From the NCBI RefSeq assembly GCF_020783335.1, contig NZ_CP086068.1, positions 2,232,001 to 2,296,000 on the forward strand: a stretch of 64,000 bases of DNA, read 5' to 3'. Shown here piece by piece: positions 9,801 through 18,592 of the stretch. The notes beneath the pieces are model-generated. The model was given only the letters and a program-made list of their open reading frames with translations, did not search any database and was not told where the DNA came from. A program made the translations under genes and the position numbers. The first letter of the stretch is position 1. Every line of letters starts with the position of its first letter. The DNA comes from Mucilaginibacter daejeonensis (lineage in GTDB: Bacteria; Bacteroidota; Bacteroidia; Sphingobacteriales; Sphingobacteriaceae).

Positions 9801-10473
9801 GACCGAGGGTTATCCTACCGATAACATTTTTGTTTATCGCTGGGCAGGTCTGGATAACAAAGGTCAGTCGCGTATATACGCTGCAGATGGTACTATTTTA
9901 AACGTGAACGGATCACGAAGCGTTACCAATGCAGATCTGGCTTATGGTGGCCGTACCACTCCGCCTTACTTTGGTGGCTGGACCAATACCATCCGCTATC
10001 AGAACCTGAGTTTGATCGTAAGGGCCACCTACAGCCTGGGTTATAAATTCTTAATGACCGACATCACTACCAGCAACTTCCCGACCGGCACCAATGCATC
10101 AGGCTTAATAAGTAACAGTGCCCGTTTGGCCAACCGTTGGCGTAAACCCGGCGATGAAGCTGTCACCGATATTCCTGGTCTGGGAAACAACAACTTCAAC
10201 AACATTAGTTGGTTCGCTGGTTCAGACCTTAACTTGAAAGATGCCGGTAACGTCCGTTTGCAACAGGTATCACTCAATTATAATCTACCGCAGGCGATAT
10301 TGGGTAAAGCGCCGTTCTTAAAGGCGGTCAATGTCGGGTTCTCGGTCACTAATTTAGGCTTGATCTGGCGTGCTAATAAAGAAGGTTTAGACCCTGATTA
10401 CCAAGTGACCGGACAATATACCAATCTGCCGCCAAGCGCTACCTACTTGTTCAACCTCAATGTTTCACTCTAG
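6853..10473 (+). CDS. SusC/RagA-family TonB-linked outer-membrane protein with STN signalling domain
   Basis: A 1206-residue TonB-dependent transducer. After the signal sequence (second possible start at 6919, MKLSVLFMTAFLIQVSA) comes a secretin/TonB N-terminal (STN) domain (about residues 50-115, ASLKQLFTEIRKQTGYNVLW), then a CarboxypepD_reg-like domain (about 137-205), a plug domain (GRKDIENTPTLNLLERLAGKVPG ... LKDAAAASIWGASAANGVIVITTK) and a C-terminal 22-strand barrel. STN domains pass ligand status to FecR proteins, matching the sigma/anti-sigma pair upstream. It should import a ligand captured by the SusD protein encoded 14 bases downstream. The protease at the end of the locus suggests peptides or glycopeptides as substrate, an inference only. 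Confidence 0.95.
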   Translation: MNFQDLIRSGHFLCLNKSLIRIMKLSVLFMTAFLIQVSAAGLAQNVTFKKHNASLKQLFTEIRKQTGYNVLWQDSKVNEQLKFEADFKNEPLRNVLDKTLTQRSLTYTIVNRTVVIRPQEKGLLEKMVSLFSNIDANGKVLDVETGLPLANVTVTLKGTDRRVFTNDKGTFLFRGIKDNDVLEFSYVGYATYEKTASETMVVQLSLKPQSLEDVIVSTGYQQLPKNAITGSTTVVGRKDIENTPTLNLLERLAGKVPGVRFDLRNNVIQMRSTNSLTSDNVTPPLIVIDGFPAANQNLVTVSTSIIDGNPNNGNNYRTSVKPNTSVNSVLNTINPNDIESITFLKDAAAASIWGASAANGVIVITTKRGQRSAPTITYNATLSTSAAANFSSAKAMTSGQYIDLEQEMFDKNFFTDPNSNRRAGPVSEAQEWMFRVKRGTATVAQRDAALSELATRSNRDQLRQYLLQHASSQQHNLSISGGGVNSSYYLSANYSKDVPVYRSNYGETYSLTSNLNNDFLNRHILVATNINYVNSKSQVNAAVAQALSTGAKGFAPYELLVDANGGQVSKPINFNQRTADSLQRLGYQPFGYNAIDELNYNNTILNKNALRLGTSIKGLINSWLSVSLQGQYQKQLTNQYNLQNQNSYDTRYLINNGTTTNGTTLIYGVPNGGVYKTANGTYDDYSVRGQVNVNKNFVDHHIDLLAGSEIRQYKYNGGQQTRYGYNEDLSTSAVVNPTVSYATLFGGTSTLGYSDGTVFKNTKRYLSYFGLATYSFRNKYYASGSVRFDDYTNQGLERRERAIPLYSAGLRWNAKREDLLKDVSWLSSLNLRATLGTGGSIPASGAAYAIVNLGSNDPYTGQPTASIGAPANRRLTWETTRTINEGIDVGFFNERLSISADVYQKQNYNLLITLPYNATYGYTTLQYNAGNAKGRGVEFGINGVPIATKYWNWQSSFNFSYATNTITDQRLKSTSSQGGAPLVTEGYPTDNIFVYRWAGLDNKGQSRIYAADGTILNVNGSRSVTNADLAYGGRTTPPYFGGWTNTIRYQNLSLIVRATYSLGYKFLMTDITTSNFPTGTNASGLISNSARLANRWRKPGDEAVTDIPGLGNNNFNNISWFAGSDLNLKDAGNVRLQQVSLNYNLPQAILGKAPFLKAVNVGFSVTNLGLIWRANKEGLDPDYQVTGQYTNLPPSATYLFNLNVSL

Positions 10474-10487
10474 AGCCCTCATTCATC

Positions 10488-11855
10488 ATGAATAATTTTA
10501 GAATACTAATCTTAAGCTGCCTGGTGTTTTGTGCCAGCGCCTGCCGCAAATATGTAGAGATACCACCTGAGCAGGTAAGAGCTTTAAAATATACCACTGA
10601 CTATCAGGCACTGCTTAATTATGGCCAAACCATAGAGCCTGGTTACTCATATCCTATTTACATGGCCGATGACTTTGGCGTAGAAGATGAGACATGGTAC
10701 ACCCGTCTTACTTTAAGCGCACAAGTGAACAGTTACATTTGGGCTGAAAAAATATATACTTCAGCTGAGGATGATACCGACTGGGCATCATTTTACAAAC
10801 AGATCAACATTTTCAATACTGTTGCTACCGGTGTAGAAGGTAGCGAGGGTGGTACCGACGTACAGAAGAAGACCATCCAGGCATCTGCATTGGTGCACCG
10901 GGCATATGCCTATTTCACACTTGTGAACATGTACGGTAAACAATATGATGGCGCCACAGCTGCAACAGATCCGGGTGTGCCACTGCTGCTCTCTCCAAGC
11001 CTTTTCGCTTCGTTGGACAGGGCTCCTGTAAAACAGGTATATGATCAGGTGAAGACCGACCTGCTTAATGCTATGCCTTACTTGCCCGATGTGGCCACGT
11101 ACAACGTAAATCCGTCAAAGCTGGCTGTTTATGCATTGATGGCGCGGGTGTGCCTCAATACCCGTGAGTTCACTGAGGCCGAACGCTACGCCAACCTTGC
11201 GCTTTCTTTAAAAAATGGCTTGCTGGATCTTAATAATTATTTGGCTGCGACCCCTGTTCTGCCGCTTAAATTGGCCAACCCAGAAGAGATGTTCTTTAAA
11301 CGTGCCGGGCTATTCATCTCGAACATACCGCTAAACCCGTCGGCTGTAAACTTATATGATCCTAAGGACCTTCGTTATGTGGTCTTTACCAAAGACGGCT
11401 CGGCCATACTAGGAACCAACTTTACCGTTGGGCGCGGCTTATTTCGCCAACGGTTGAACACTGAAGGTATATATATTGGCCCAAGTGTACCGGAGATGCT
11501 GCTGATCAAAGCTGAATGCCAGGCCCGTGCCGGTAATATCGCTAACGCCATGGATGCCGTTAATACGCTACGTAAAAAGAGGTTCAAGCCTGCCGAGTAT
11601 TATGATCTTACAGCGAGCACCGCTAATGCCGCTTTGCATGTGGTGATCGATGAGCGTGGGCGCGAGTTCATGGGCCGCGGTTACCGCTGGTTCGATCAGC
11701 GCCGTTTGGTCAAAGACGCCGGTTTCATTAACACAGTGACGCGCAGGTTCAAAGGCGTTACCTACACGCTGGAGCCTACCAGCAACCGATATATATTCCC
11801 TATACCGGATAAATACATATTACAAAATCCAGAGCTAACACAGAATCCCAGATAA
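10488..11855 (+). CDS. SusD/RagB-family nutrient-binding lipoprotein
   Basis: A 455-residue surface lipoprotein partner of the preceding SusC. The signal peptide ends in a lipobox (CASAC at about residues 15-19) followed by RKYVEIPP. The TPR-rich SusD core is seen in SALVHRAYAYFTLVNMYGKQYD and LAVYALMARVCLNTREFTEAERYANLAL. The C-terminal signature is ERGREFMGRGYRWFDQRRL, ending in FPIPDKYILQNPELTQNPR, as is common in this family. At 455 residues it is slightly shorter than many SusD proteins. Gap to SusC is 14 bases, to the protease gene 9 bases, so the three are one operon. Confidence 0.94.
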   Translation: MNNFRILILSCLVFCASACRKYVEIPPEQVRALKYTTDYQALLNYGQTIEPGYSYPIYMADDFGVEDETWYTRLTLSAQVNSYIWAEKIYTSAEDDTDWASFYKQINIFNTVATGVEGSEGGTDVQKKTIQASALVHRAYAYFTLVNMYGKQYDGATAATDPGVPLLLSPSLFASLDRAPVKQVYDQVKTDLLNAMPYLPDVATYNVNPSKLAVYALMARVCLNTREFTEAERYANLALSLKNGLLDLNNYLAATPVLPLKLANPEEMFFKRAGLFISNIPLNPSAVNLYDPKDLRYVVFTKDGSAILGTNFTVGRGLFRQRLNTEGIYIGPSVPEMLLIKAECQARAGNIANAMDAVNTLRKKRFKPAEYYDLTASTANAALHVVIDERGREFMGRGYRWFDQRRLVKDAGFINTVTRRFKGVTYTLEPTSNRYIFPIPDKYILQNPELTQNPR

Positions 11856-11864
11856 ACAACTACT

Positions 11865-14405
11865 ATGAATTTGAGTAAAAACACCACTCTGTTTTTTACC
11901 GCATCAGGTATCGCGCTGACTATATCGGCGTGCTCGCTGCTGCAAAAGAAAAAGAAAGTGGTAGCTGCTCCGGCGCGCCCTATATCGGCCGAGCAAAGAC
12001 GTGCCGACAGCTTGAAAAAAGCGACGGCGCTGAAGCCTTATAATACCATTGTCACGACCGGAACAAAAACCTCACATGGCTTTTTCACGGTCCACAAAAA
12101 GGACAGCCGATGGTATTTTGAGATACCCAATAATATTTTGTATCGCGACATCCTTGCCGTTAGCCGGATATCAAAGGCATCTACGGACATGCGTCACGGT
12201 TCGTCCGGCTATGCGGGCGACCAGATCGGCGAGAGTGTGTATGATTTTGAGAAAGGTCCTGATAGTAAGCTGTTCATCCGTAGGCGGTCATTCAAAGAGA
12301 TGTCGAAAGACAGCACTTCGGCCATGTTCGCCGGATTGGTTAAAAACAACCTGACCACCATTGTGGCGTCGTTCCCGATCACATCGGTTAAGCCTGATTC
12401 GTCGGCAGTAGTGGTAGATGTGACCGACTTTTTGAACGCCGACAACGATGTTATCTATTTTCAACGGAAAGAGTTCAAGGACAATGCTGGCATGGGTGGA
12501 CAGCAAATGGACAAAAGTTATGTAGACCATATCAACACTTATCCTACTAATGTGGAGATCAATGCAGTAAAGACATACTCTGCAGGACAGAACCCTACCA
12601 ATTCAAGCTATACCGTAGAGTTGAATTGCTCATTAGTGTTACTCCCTTCTAACCCAATGAAGCCGCGTTTGCAGGATGAACGCATCGGTTATTTTACTAC
12701 CTCTTTCCGTGATTTTGACACCAAACCACAAGGTGTTTCAAACACCACATACATCACCCGCTGGCGCCTTGAGCCTAAACCAGAGGATGTGGAACGATAC
12801 AAACGTGGTGAACTGGTAGAGCCTAAAAAACCGATCGTTTACTACATCGACCCGGCAACTCCAAAAAAATGGGTGCCGTACTTGATGCAAGGTGTCAATG
12901 ATTGGCAAAAAGCCTTTGAAGCAGCAGGCTTTAAAAATGCGATCATGGCAAAAGAAGCTCCTACCAAACAGCAGGACAGTACTTGGAGCATAGATGATGC
13001 CAATCACGCTGCCATCATTTACCGTCCGTCAATTGTGGCTAACGCAATGGGACCGAGTGTGGCCGATCCTCGTAGCGGCGAGATCATCGAGAGCCATATC
13101 TTCTGGTATCATAACGTTATGTCGATCTTACAACAATGGTACATGGTACAAGCTGGCGCTGTTGACAAGCGCGCCCGTAAGGCAGACTTTGACGATGAAT
13201 TAATGGGAACACTTATCCGTTTTGTATCGTCGCATGAGGTAGGCCACACACTTGGTCTTCGACACAATTTTGGTTCAAGTTCAACAGTTCCGGTCGAAAA
13301 GCTACGCGATAAAGCTTGGGTTGAAGCCAACGGTCACACTCCTTCGATCATGGACTACGCGCGCTTCAACTACGTTGCACAACCTGAAGATAACATTGGC
13401 AAATACGGTTTATTCCCACGCATCGGCGATTACGACAAATGGGCCATCAAATGGGGATATACCTGGCGTCCGGAATACGCATCAGCTCAAGATGAGCATA
13501 AAGCCATGGTAAAAGTAGTGACGGATTCTATTCGCAATAATCACCGCTTATGGTTCGGTGGCGAGACCGAATATTTTGACCCACGGTCGCAAAATGAAGA
13601 CCTTGGCGATAACGCGATGCTGGCCGGTTCTTATGGTATTAAGAACCTAAAACGCATCGTTCCACAATTGCACAGCTGGCTAAGCAAACCTTACGAAGGG
13701 CAAGAGGAGCTCCTGAAGGGTTACGAAGGGGTTTGGGGACAACTTTCGTTGTACGTAGGCCATGTGATCAAAAATGTTGGCGGAACCTATCACACCGTGC
13801 GTGTGAATTTTGAAAACAAGCCTGTTTACACGCCTGTGCCATATACTCGCCAAAAGCAGGCCATATCATTTTTAAATAAGCAGGTTTTCGATACGCCTAA
13901 ATGGCTTGATCTACCTGACCTGCAAAATGATTTTTCGATCAGTTTTCCAATCGAGTTAAGCAAGTTGCAAGAGAGCACTATTAACGGTGTGATCACCAGA
14001 ATGCGATTAAGCCATATGTACACCGATGAGGTGGTGAATAAGTATAAGACCTACACCGTAGATCAATTGCTATCAGATCTGAATCATGGGATACTCAATG
14101 AAGTATATGCGGGCAAAAACGTTGATGTGTACCGCCGCAATCTTCAAAAAATGTATCTATACCGTCTATTGCAGCAAGCCTATCTGCCTAATGAGATGAA
14201 TACCATTTTTGCGATGAATACATACCATTTCACAGTAAGTGATCTAAATGGCATTATGCGTAACAATCTCAACCATCTGCAGGCATTATTCAATAAAGCA
14301 ACAAAAAATAAAGGGTTGAATGCTGTTACCCGTACCCATCTGCAACAGATGAATAGTATGATAACCCAAAAAGTCAACCTTGAGCGCTCGGGTTTGAATA
14401 AATAG
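11865..14405 (+). CDS. Lipoprotein zinc metalloprotease, metzincin-like (DUF5117/DUF5118 type)
   Basis: An 846-residue exported protease. The signal peptide ends in a lipobox (ISACS), so it is probably membrane-anchored. The zinc site HEVGHTLGLRH (about residue 457, HExxHxxGxxH) is complete, and a Met-turn candidate SIMDYARF follows about 40 residues later, both features of metzincins. The regions before (about 90-330) and after match the layout of large Bacteroidota zinc proteases with DUF5118, DUF5117 and a catalytic domain. Being the last gene in the SusCD operon, it likely acts on protein or peptide substrates taken up or captured by the pair. No immunity or propeptide motif is evident. 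Confidence 0.9.
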   Translation: MNLSKNTTLFFTASGIALTISACSLLQKKKKVVAAPARPISAEQRRADSLKKATALKPYNTIVTTGTKTSHGFFTVHKKDSRWYFEIPNNILYRDILAVSRISKASTDMRHGSSGYAGDQIGESVYDFEKGPDSKLFIRRRSFKEMSKDSTSAMFAGLVKNNLTTIVASFPITSVKPDSSAVVVDVTDFLNADNDVIYFQRKEFKDNAGMGGQQMDKSYVDHINTYPTNVEINAVKTYSAGQNPTNSSYTVELNCSLVLLPSNPMKPRLQDERIGYFTTSFRDFDTKPQGVSNTTYITRWRLEPKPEDVERYKRGELVEPKKPIVYYIDPATPKKWVPYLMQGVNDWQKAFEAAGFKNAIMAKEAPTKQQDSTWSIDDANHAAIIYRPSIVANAMGPSVADPRSGEIIESHIFWYHNVMSILQQWYMVQAGAVDKRARKADFDDELMGTLIRFVSSHEVGHTLGLRHNFGSSSTVPVEKLRDKAWVEANGHTPSIMDYARFNYVAQPEDNIGKYGLFPRIGDYDKWAIKWGYTWRPEYASAQDEHKAMVKVVTDSIRNNHRLWFGGETEYFDPRSQNEDLGDNAMLAGSYGIKNLKRIVPQLHSWLSKPYEGQEELLKGYEGVWGQLSLYVGHVIKNVGGTYHTVRVNFENKPVYTPVPYTRQKQAISFLNKQVFDTPKWLDLPDLQNDFSISFPIELSKLQESTINGVITRMRLSHMYTDEVVNKYKTYTVDQLLSDLNHGILNEVYAGKNVDVYRRNLQKMYLYRLLQQAYLPNEMNTIFAMNTYHFTVSDLNGIMRNNLNHLQALFNKATKNKGLNAVTRTHLQQMNSMITQKVNLERSGLNK

Positions 14406-14432
14406 TTTAGTTAGTTAATTAGTTATGAGTGC

Positions 14433-14476
14433 AGCCCGTGCTCCTTGGATATCCAAGGGTGCGGGCTTTGTTTTTT
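14433..14476 (+). terminator. Rho-independent terminator of the SusCD-protease operon
   Basis: A long hairpin with outer arms AGCCCG/CGGGCT (14433-14438 and 14462-14467) and a perfect inner palindrome CCTTGGATATCCAAGG, followed by TTGTTTTTT. It lies 28 bases after the protease stop. Confidence 0.85.
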
Positions 14477-15025
14477 GCAGCGGTGTATATAAATTGTAAA
14501 TACGAGAGAGCTCCACTTGAATTAGTTTTTTGTATCTGTACCGTTAATGTATTATGCAAATGTTACTATTGCTTTTTTTGAATGAATTAAAGACTAATTA
14601 AGCAATCAGAATGACGTTGATTATTCTACCGAACCCGGCCGAAAATAGAATAAAAAGCGCCTTCAAGATTTACCAGAAGTACTTCGGGGTTTATATTTAT
14701 TTGAGTTATACCATCGATATACGAACGTCTTATCGTATAAGTCTGATCGTTGACTTGCTAACGGGGACAACTGCTCAGTGTAGCTGCAAAACTTTTGTGT
14801 AATTCATTTAATCGGTACTGTTGGTTTATCGCATAAAATGATTTAGCTATATTTGCAAATACGATTCAATTTTTCAGATTTTATAAAATTTCAGTTCGAT
14901 AACAAATCATTAAAGAATTGATCACTCGGTATGAGGTTTTGATCAAGCCTTATAAAGTAAACCTGTAACATTGCTAAACACTCCATCGTTTTTATTTTAG
15001 CTCCTGCTTAAAATGCTCTTTGCGG
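14477..15025. other. Intergenic region before the mannan locus
   Basis: No gene is supported here; a 63-codon open frame at 14611-14802 has no family resemblance and no supporting signal. The stretch is AT-rich and contains a good -7 element (TATATTTG at 14848-14855) for the LacI regulator gene, implying a leader of about 165 bases. Confidence 0.6.
14848..14855 (+). promoter_or_regulatory. Putative promoter -7 element of the LacI regulator gene
   Basis: TATATTTG is a perfect Bacteroidota -7 element (TAnnTTTG), with a TTGG about 23 bases upstream as a possible -33 box. The gene starts about 170 bases further on. Confidence 0.45.
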
Positions 15026-16042
15026 ATGAAAAAGAAAATTTCGATCAATGATATTGCGAAAGAACTCGGGGTGTCTATCACCACGGTATCTTTTATATTA
15101 AACGGCAGGGCACAGGAGAAGCGCATTAGCGAAAAACTGGTAAAAAGGGTGTTAGATTTTGTGCAGGAAGTGAACTATAAGCCAAGTTCGCTGGCTAGGA
15201 GTCTACGTACCGGCAAGACCAACATTATTGGTTTAATGGTTGAAGATATTTCCGACCCCTTCTTTTCGGCGATAGCACGTGCGATTGAGGCCATCGCATA
15301 TCAAAGTGGCTATAAGATAATCTATTGCAGCACCGAAAACGCAACGGAAAAAACGCGAGAGCTGATCGGAATGTACAGTGAAAGGCATGTTGATGGTTAC
15401 ATCATTGTACCCCCTGAGGGCATAGAACAGGATATTAAGCTATTATTGGAAAGCGGTAAGCCTGTCGTTTTGATCGACCGTTATTTGCCAGCGATCGAAA
15501 CAGATCATGTGGTTGTTGACAATGAAAAAAGTGCATATGATGCTACCTGTCATTTGATCGATAACGGTTACAAAGACATCGCATTTGTGACGATAGATTC
15601 TTTACAGCCTCAAATGCAGGATCGTTTGTCTGGCTATGAAAAGGCGATGGCGGCAAACGGGTTACCCCAATTAGTCAAAGAGATCGCTTATAAGACCAGT
15701 GAGCAGGCAATGCAGCAGATCTCTGTATTCCTTGACCGCAAAAGGGGAGTCGACGCCATATTCTTTGCTACCAACTACTTATGTGTAAGCGGACTAAAGG
15801 CCATGTCGGCTAAAAACCTCCACATACCTCAAAATATAGGTGTTGTAAGCTTTGACGATTACGAACTGTTCGAATTGTATTCTCCATCTATCAGCACAGT
15901 GTCTCAACCCACAGACAAGATCGCTGAACATGCCATCAATCTGCTCTTATCCCGGTTGAAGAAAACGGTCAGCGATAAAGTTTCCAAAAAGATCGTCGTG
16001 CCTACTTCGTTAATAATCCGAAATTCTTCGGTTAAAAAGTAA
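15026..16042 (+). CDS. LacI-family transcriptional regulator of the alpha-mannan locus
   Basis: A 338-residue LacI/GalR regulator from the ATG at 15026; a TTG two codons earlier (15020) is a less likely start. The N-terminal helix-turn-helix (INDIAKELGVSITTVSFILNG) and hinge helix (YKPSSLARSLRTGKT) bind palindromic operators with a central CpG. Residues from about 62 on form the periplasmic-binding-protein-like effector domain (NIIGLMVEDISDPFFSAIARAIE, VVSFDDYELFELYSPSISTVSQP). It heads the ROK/GH125/GH76/MFS/SusCDE/GH76/GH31 block, whose two promoter regions carry matching palindromes (16106-16119, 21201-21214). The effector is probably a mannose-derived sugar, which is inference. LacI control differs from the hybrid two-component or SusR control usual for Bacteroides mannan loci. 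Confidence 0.94.
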   Translation: MKKKISINDIAKELGVSITTVSFILNGRAQEKRISEKLVKRVLDFVQEVNYKPSSLARSLRTGKTNIIGLMVEDISDPFFSAIARAIEAIAYQSGYKIIYCSTENATEKTRELIGMYSERHVDGYIIVPPEGIEQDIKLLLESGKPVVLIDRYLPAIETDHVVVDNEKSAYDATCHLIDNGYKDIAFVTIDSLQPQMQDRLSGYEKAMAANGLPQLVKEIAYKTSEQAMQQISVFLDRKRGVDAIFFATNYLCVSGLKAMSAKNLHIPQNIGVVSFDDYELFELYSPSISTVSQPTDKIAEHAINLLLSRLKKTVSDKVSKKIVVPTSLIIRNSSVKK

Positions 16043-16105
16043 AACCCTGGTTATCAGTAACTTGTGGCAATTTTATAAAATTACAGAGATGTGATTATGA
16101 ATTTG

Positions 16106-16119
16106 CTAAAACGTTTTAC
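16106..16119. promoter_or_regulatory. Putative LacI-family operator upstream of the ROK kinase gene
   Basis: CTAAAAC|GTTTTAC has a perfect 12-bp palindrome core (TAAAACGTTTTA, 16107-16118) centred on CpG, the classic LacI operator form. It lies 42 bases before the ROK gene and 63 bases after the LacI gene. It fits the 14-bp consensus CTAAAnC|GnTTTAG with one mismatch, as does the site before susC (21201-21214), and both are preceded by TTTG. Confidence 0.65.
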
Positions 16120-16161
16120 ATATTTGCTACCGTTATCCTATAAACCTATAACAACCATTTA

Positions 16162-17061
16162 ATGAGATCAAGCCTATCTAATTACAAAATCATTGGAGTT
16201 GATATCGGTGGCTCACATATTACTGCAGCGCAGGTTGTGCCCGATGATCATACTATCATGGCCGATACTAAGGTCAGGCTTAAAGTAGACGCTCATGCAG
16301 ATGCCGATACCGTGATAGGCAAGTGGGCCGAAGCGCTATGTGATCTGTGTGATTCCGAAAACAGGGATGCTATTAAGATCGGTATCGCTATGCCAGGACC
16401 GTTCAATTATAATGAGGGCATATCCTTGATCAAAGGCATGAACAAGTACGAATCATTGTATGGAATGAACGTCCGCAAGCTACTATCAGAAGCGCTTGGA
16501 ATAGAACCTGATAATATCGTTTTCAGAAATGATGCGGAGGCCTTTTTACATGGCGAAGTAACGTTCGGTAAGGTGCCGTTCACTTCAAAGGCTATAGGCA
16601 TAACTTTAGGAACAGGTCTTGGCTCTGCTGTGAGCATCAACGGCATAACTAATGATGTTTTCAGGGCCATAAATAAAATGCATGACGGCATCGCCGAAGA
16701 TTACATATCCACCCGATGGTTTCAAAAACGTTGTTTGGAATTATCGAGCGAGGCGTTAACTAATGTCGAAGCACTGTTGAACCATCAAGATACAGCCTTG
16801 AAAGATCAAATATTTAATGAATTCGGTACTAATCTGGGTTTCTTTTTAAATGCCTTTGCCGTTGACGAACAAGCTGATGTGATTATTATTGGCGGCAACA
16901 TAGCGAAGAGCATGGATACGTTCATGCCTCACGTCTTAAATCAATTTGTGAACAAAGACCTAGAGGTGAGGCAAAGTGTATTGTGGGAAGATGCTGCGTT
17001 AATAGGGGCTGCGTGCAGCTGGCCAACCAAAACTCCATCCCACATCTTCGCGACAAACTAA
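16162..17061 (+). CDS. ROK-family sugar kinase
   Basis: A 299-residue ROK protein. The phosphate-binding motif GVDIGGSHITAA (about residues 12-24), the catalytic Asp in VFRNDAEAFLHGE (about 121-134) and the second phosphate loop ITLGTGLGSAV are all present, so kinase activity is plausible. The ROK ExGH and CxCGxxGCxE zinc motifs are absent; the corresponding region reads MHDGIAEDYISTRWF, an alternative subgroup form. There is no DNA-binding domain, so it is an enzyme rather than a ROK repressor. In this locus it most likely phosphorylates mannose (or glucose) released from mannan after MFS import; the exact sugar is an inference. Confidence 0.88.
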   Translation: MRSSLSNYKIIGVDIGGSHITAAQVVPDDHTIMADTKVRLKVDAHADADTVIGKWAEALCDLCDSENRDAIKIGIAMPGPFNYNEGISLIKGMNKYESLYGMNVRKLLSEALGIEPDNIVFRNDAEAFLHGEVTFGKVPFTSKAIGITLGTGLGSAVSINGITNDVFRAINKMHDGIAEDYISTRWFQKRCLELSSEALTNVEALLNHQDTALKDQIFNEFGTNLGFFLNAFAVDEQADVIIIGGNIAKSMDTFMPHVLNQFVNKDLEVRQSVLWEDAALIGAACSWPTKTPSHIFATN

Positions 17062-17140
17062 CAGCCTGTCAGATCGGATCGGTCAATAACATGCTAATTC
17101 TTTAAAACACTGGCGTAAACTTGAAACAAATCATACTCCT

Positions 17141-18562
17141 TTGAAAAGACGTAACTTCCTTAAACAAACAACTATTATAGGTACAGCAAGTGTTTTAAGT
17201 AGTGGTTTTGCTTATGCACTTCCTGCGGATCTTAAAGTGGTTCGAACACTTCCCGCCAAACGAAGATTCACTAGTTCAGCGGTTGAGAGCGCGATCGCCG
17301 AGTTCAGTAAAAATGTTAAAAATAAAGAGCTGGCATGGTTATTTAACAACTGCTTTCCAAATACCTTGGATACAACAGTTACCTACACTATCAATGCCGG
17401 AAAACCCGATACCTATGTTATCACCGGTGATATAGATGCGATGTGGCTGCGGGATAGCACAGCACAGGTATGGCCATATCTGCCCTTCATGAAACAGGAT
17501 GCAAAGCTTAAAGACCTCATTGCTGGGGTCATCAATCATCAGGTAAAGTGCATATTGAAAGACCCTTATGCCAACGCGTTCTACAACGATGAGAACAAAG
17601 TAGGAGAGTGGGCACATGATCTTACCAAAATGCAGCCTGGAATTCATGAGCGGAAATGGGAGATCGATTCGTTATGCTACCCTATACGCTTAGCTTACCA
17701 CTACTGGAAACAAACGGATGACGTGAAGCCCTTTGATGATAAATGGCAGCAGGCCGTCAAAAACATCCTGAAAACCTTCAAAGAACAGCAGCGTAAAGCG
17801 AATGATGGTCCGTATTCGTTTCAACGGAAAACTGCCTGGGCTACCGATGGGGTACCCATGGAAGGCTTCGGCTATCCGGTGAAGCCTGTTGGATTGATCT
17901 GCTCGGCCTTCAGGCCCAGTGATGACGCAACGGTCTATTCGTTCTTGATACCTTCAAACTTCTTCGCGGTGACCAGCTTAAAGCAAGCATCAGAAATGAT
18001 GACCGTTATTGCTAAAGATAACGATACGGCTAACGAACTCACTGCATTGGCCACAGAGGTAGAACAGGCATTAAAGCAACATGCCGTAGTCACACATCAA
18101 AAATACGGGCAGGTGTATGCTTATGAAGTAAATGGTTTTGGCAGTTATAATTTAATGGACGATGCCAATATACCAAGCCTTTTAGCGATGCCTTACCTAG
18201 GTGCAATGGATGTAAATGATTCGATCTACCAAAACACCCGTAAGTTATTACTATCTGACGATAACCCATTCTTTTTCAAGGGTACAGCAGCGGAGGGGAT
18301 TGGTGGTCCGCATATTGGTAAAGATATGGTTTGGCCACTTAGTATCATAGCGAGAGGTTTGACAAGCACTAATGATGATGAGATAAGGAACTGCATACAG
18401 ACGCTTCAGCGAACACATGGAGGTACAGGATTCATGCACGAATCCTTCCATAAAAACGATCCTTCAAAATTTACCCGGAGCTGGTTCGCCTGGACAAATA
18501 CCATATTTGGCGAATTTTTATGGAAGACTTACAAAACCAAGCCTCACTTATTGAACGCATAG
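17141..18562 (+). CDS. GH125 exo-alpha-1,6-mannosidase
   Basis: A 473-residue glycoside hydrolase family 125 enzyme, which releases mannose from the non-reducing end of alpha-1,6-mannan. The start is a TTG: it places the twin-arginine-like signal KRRNFLKQTT at the extreme N-terminus, followed by a hydrophobic run ending FAYALP. Family hallmarks are DIDAMWLRDSTAQVWPY (about residues 95-111), the block KMQPGIHERKWEIDSL, and GGPHIGKDMVWPLS near the C-terminus, followed by MHESFHKNDPSKFTRSWFAW. It is therefore exported, probably by Tat, to the periplasm. The gene follows the ROK kinase by about 80 bases and precedes a GH76 gene by 30 bases. Confidence 0.93.
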   Translation: MKRRNFLKQTTIIGTASVLSSGFAYALPADLKVVRTLPAKRRFTSSAVESAIAEFSKNVKNKELAWLFNNCFPNTLDTTVTYTINAGKPDTYVITGDIDAMWLRDSTAQVWPYLPFMKQDAKLKDLIAGVINHQVKCILKDPYANAFYNDENKVGEWAHDLTKMQPGIHERKWEIDSLCYPIRLAYHYWKQTDDVKPFDDKWQQAVKNILKTFKEQQRKANDGPYSFQRKTAWATDGVPMEGFGYPVKPVGLICSAFRPSDDATVYSFLIPSNFFAVTSLKQASEMMTVIAKDNDTANELTALATEVEQALKQHAVVTHQKYGQVYAYEVNGFGSYNLMDDANIPSLLAMPYLGAMDVNDSIYQNTRKLLLSDDNPFFFKGTAAEGIGGPHIGKDMVWPLSIIARGLTSTNDDEIRNCIQTLQRTHGGTGFMHESFHKNDPSKFTRSWFAWTNTIFGEFLWKTYKTKPHLLNA

Positions 18563-18592
18563 CTAGATAACAACCAATATCATAAATCGAGC

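Noticed and set aside
14611-14802. 63-codon open frame after the protease terminator
   Set aside because: No family resemblance, no ribosome-binding or promoter signal; unlikely to be a gene.
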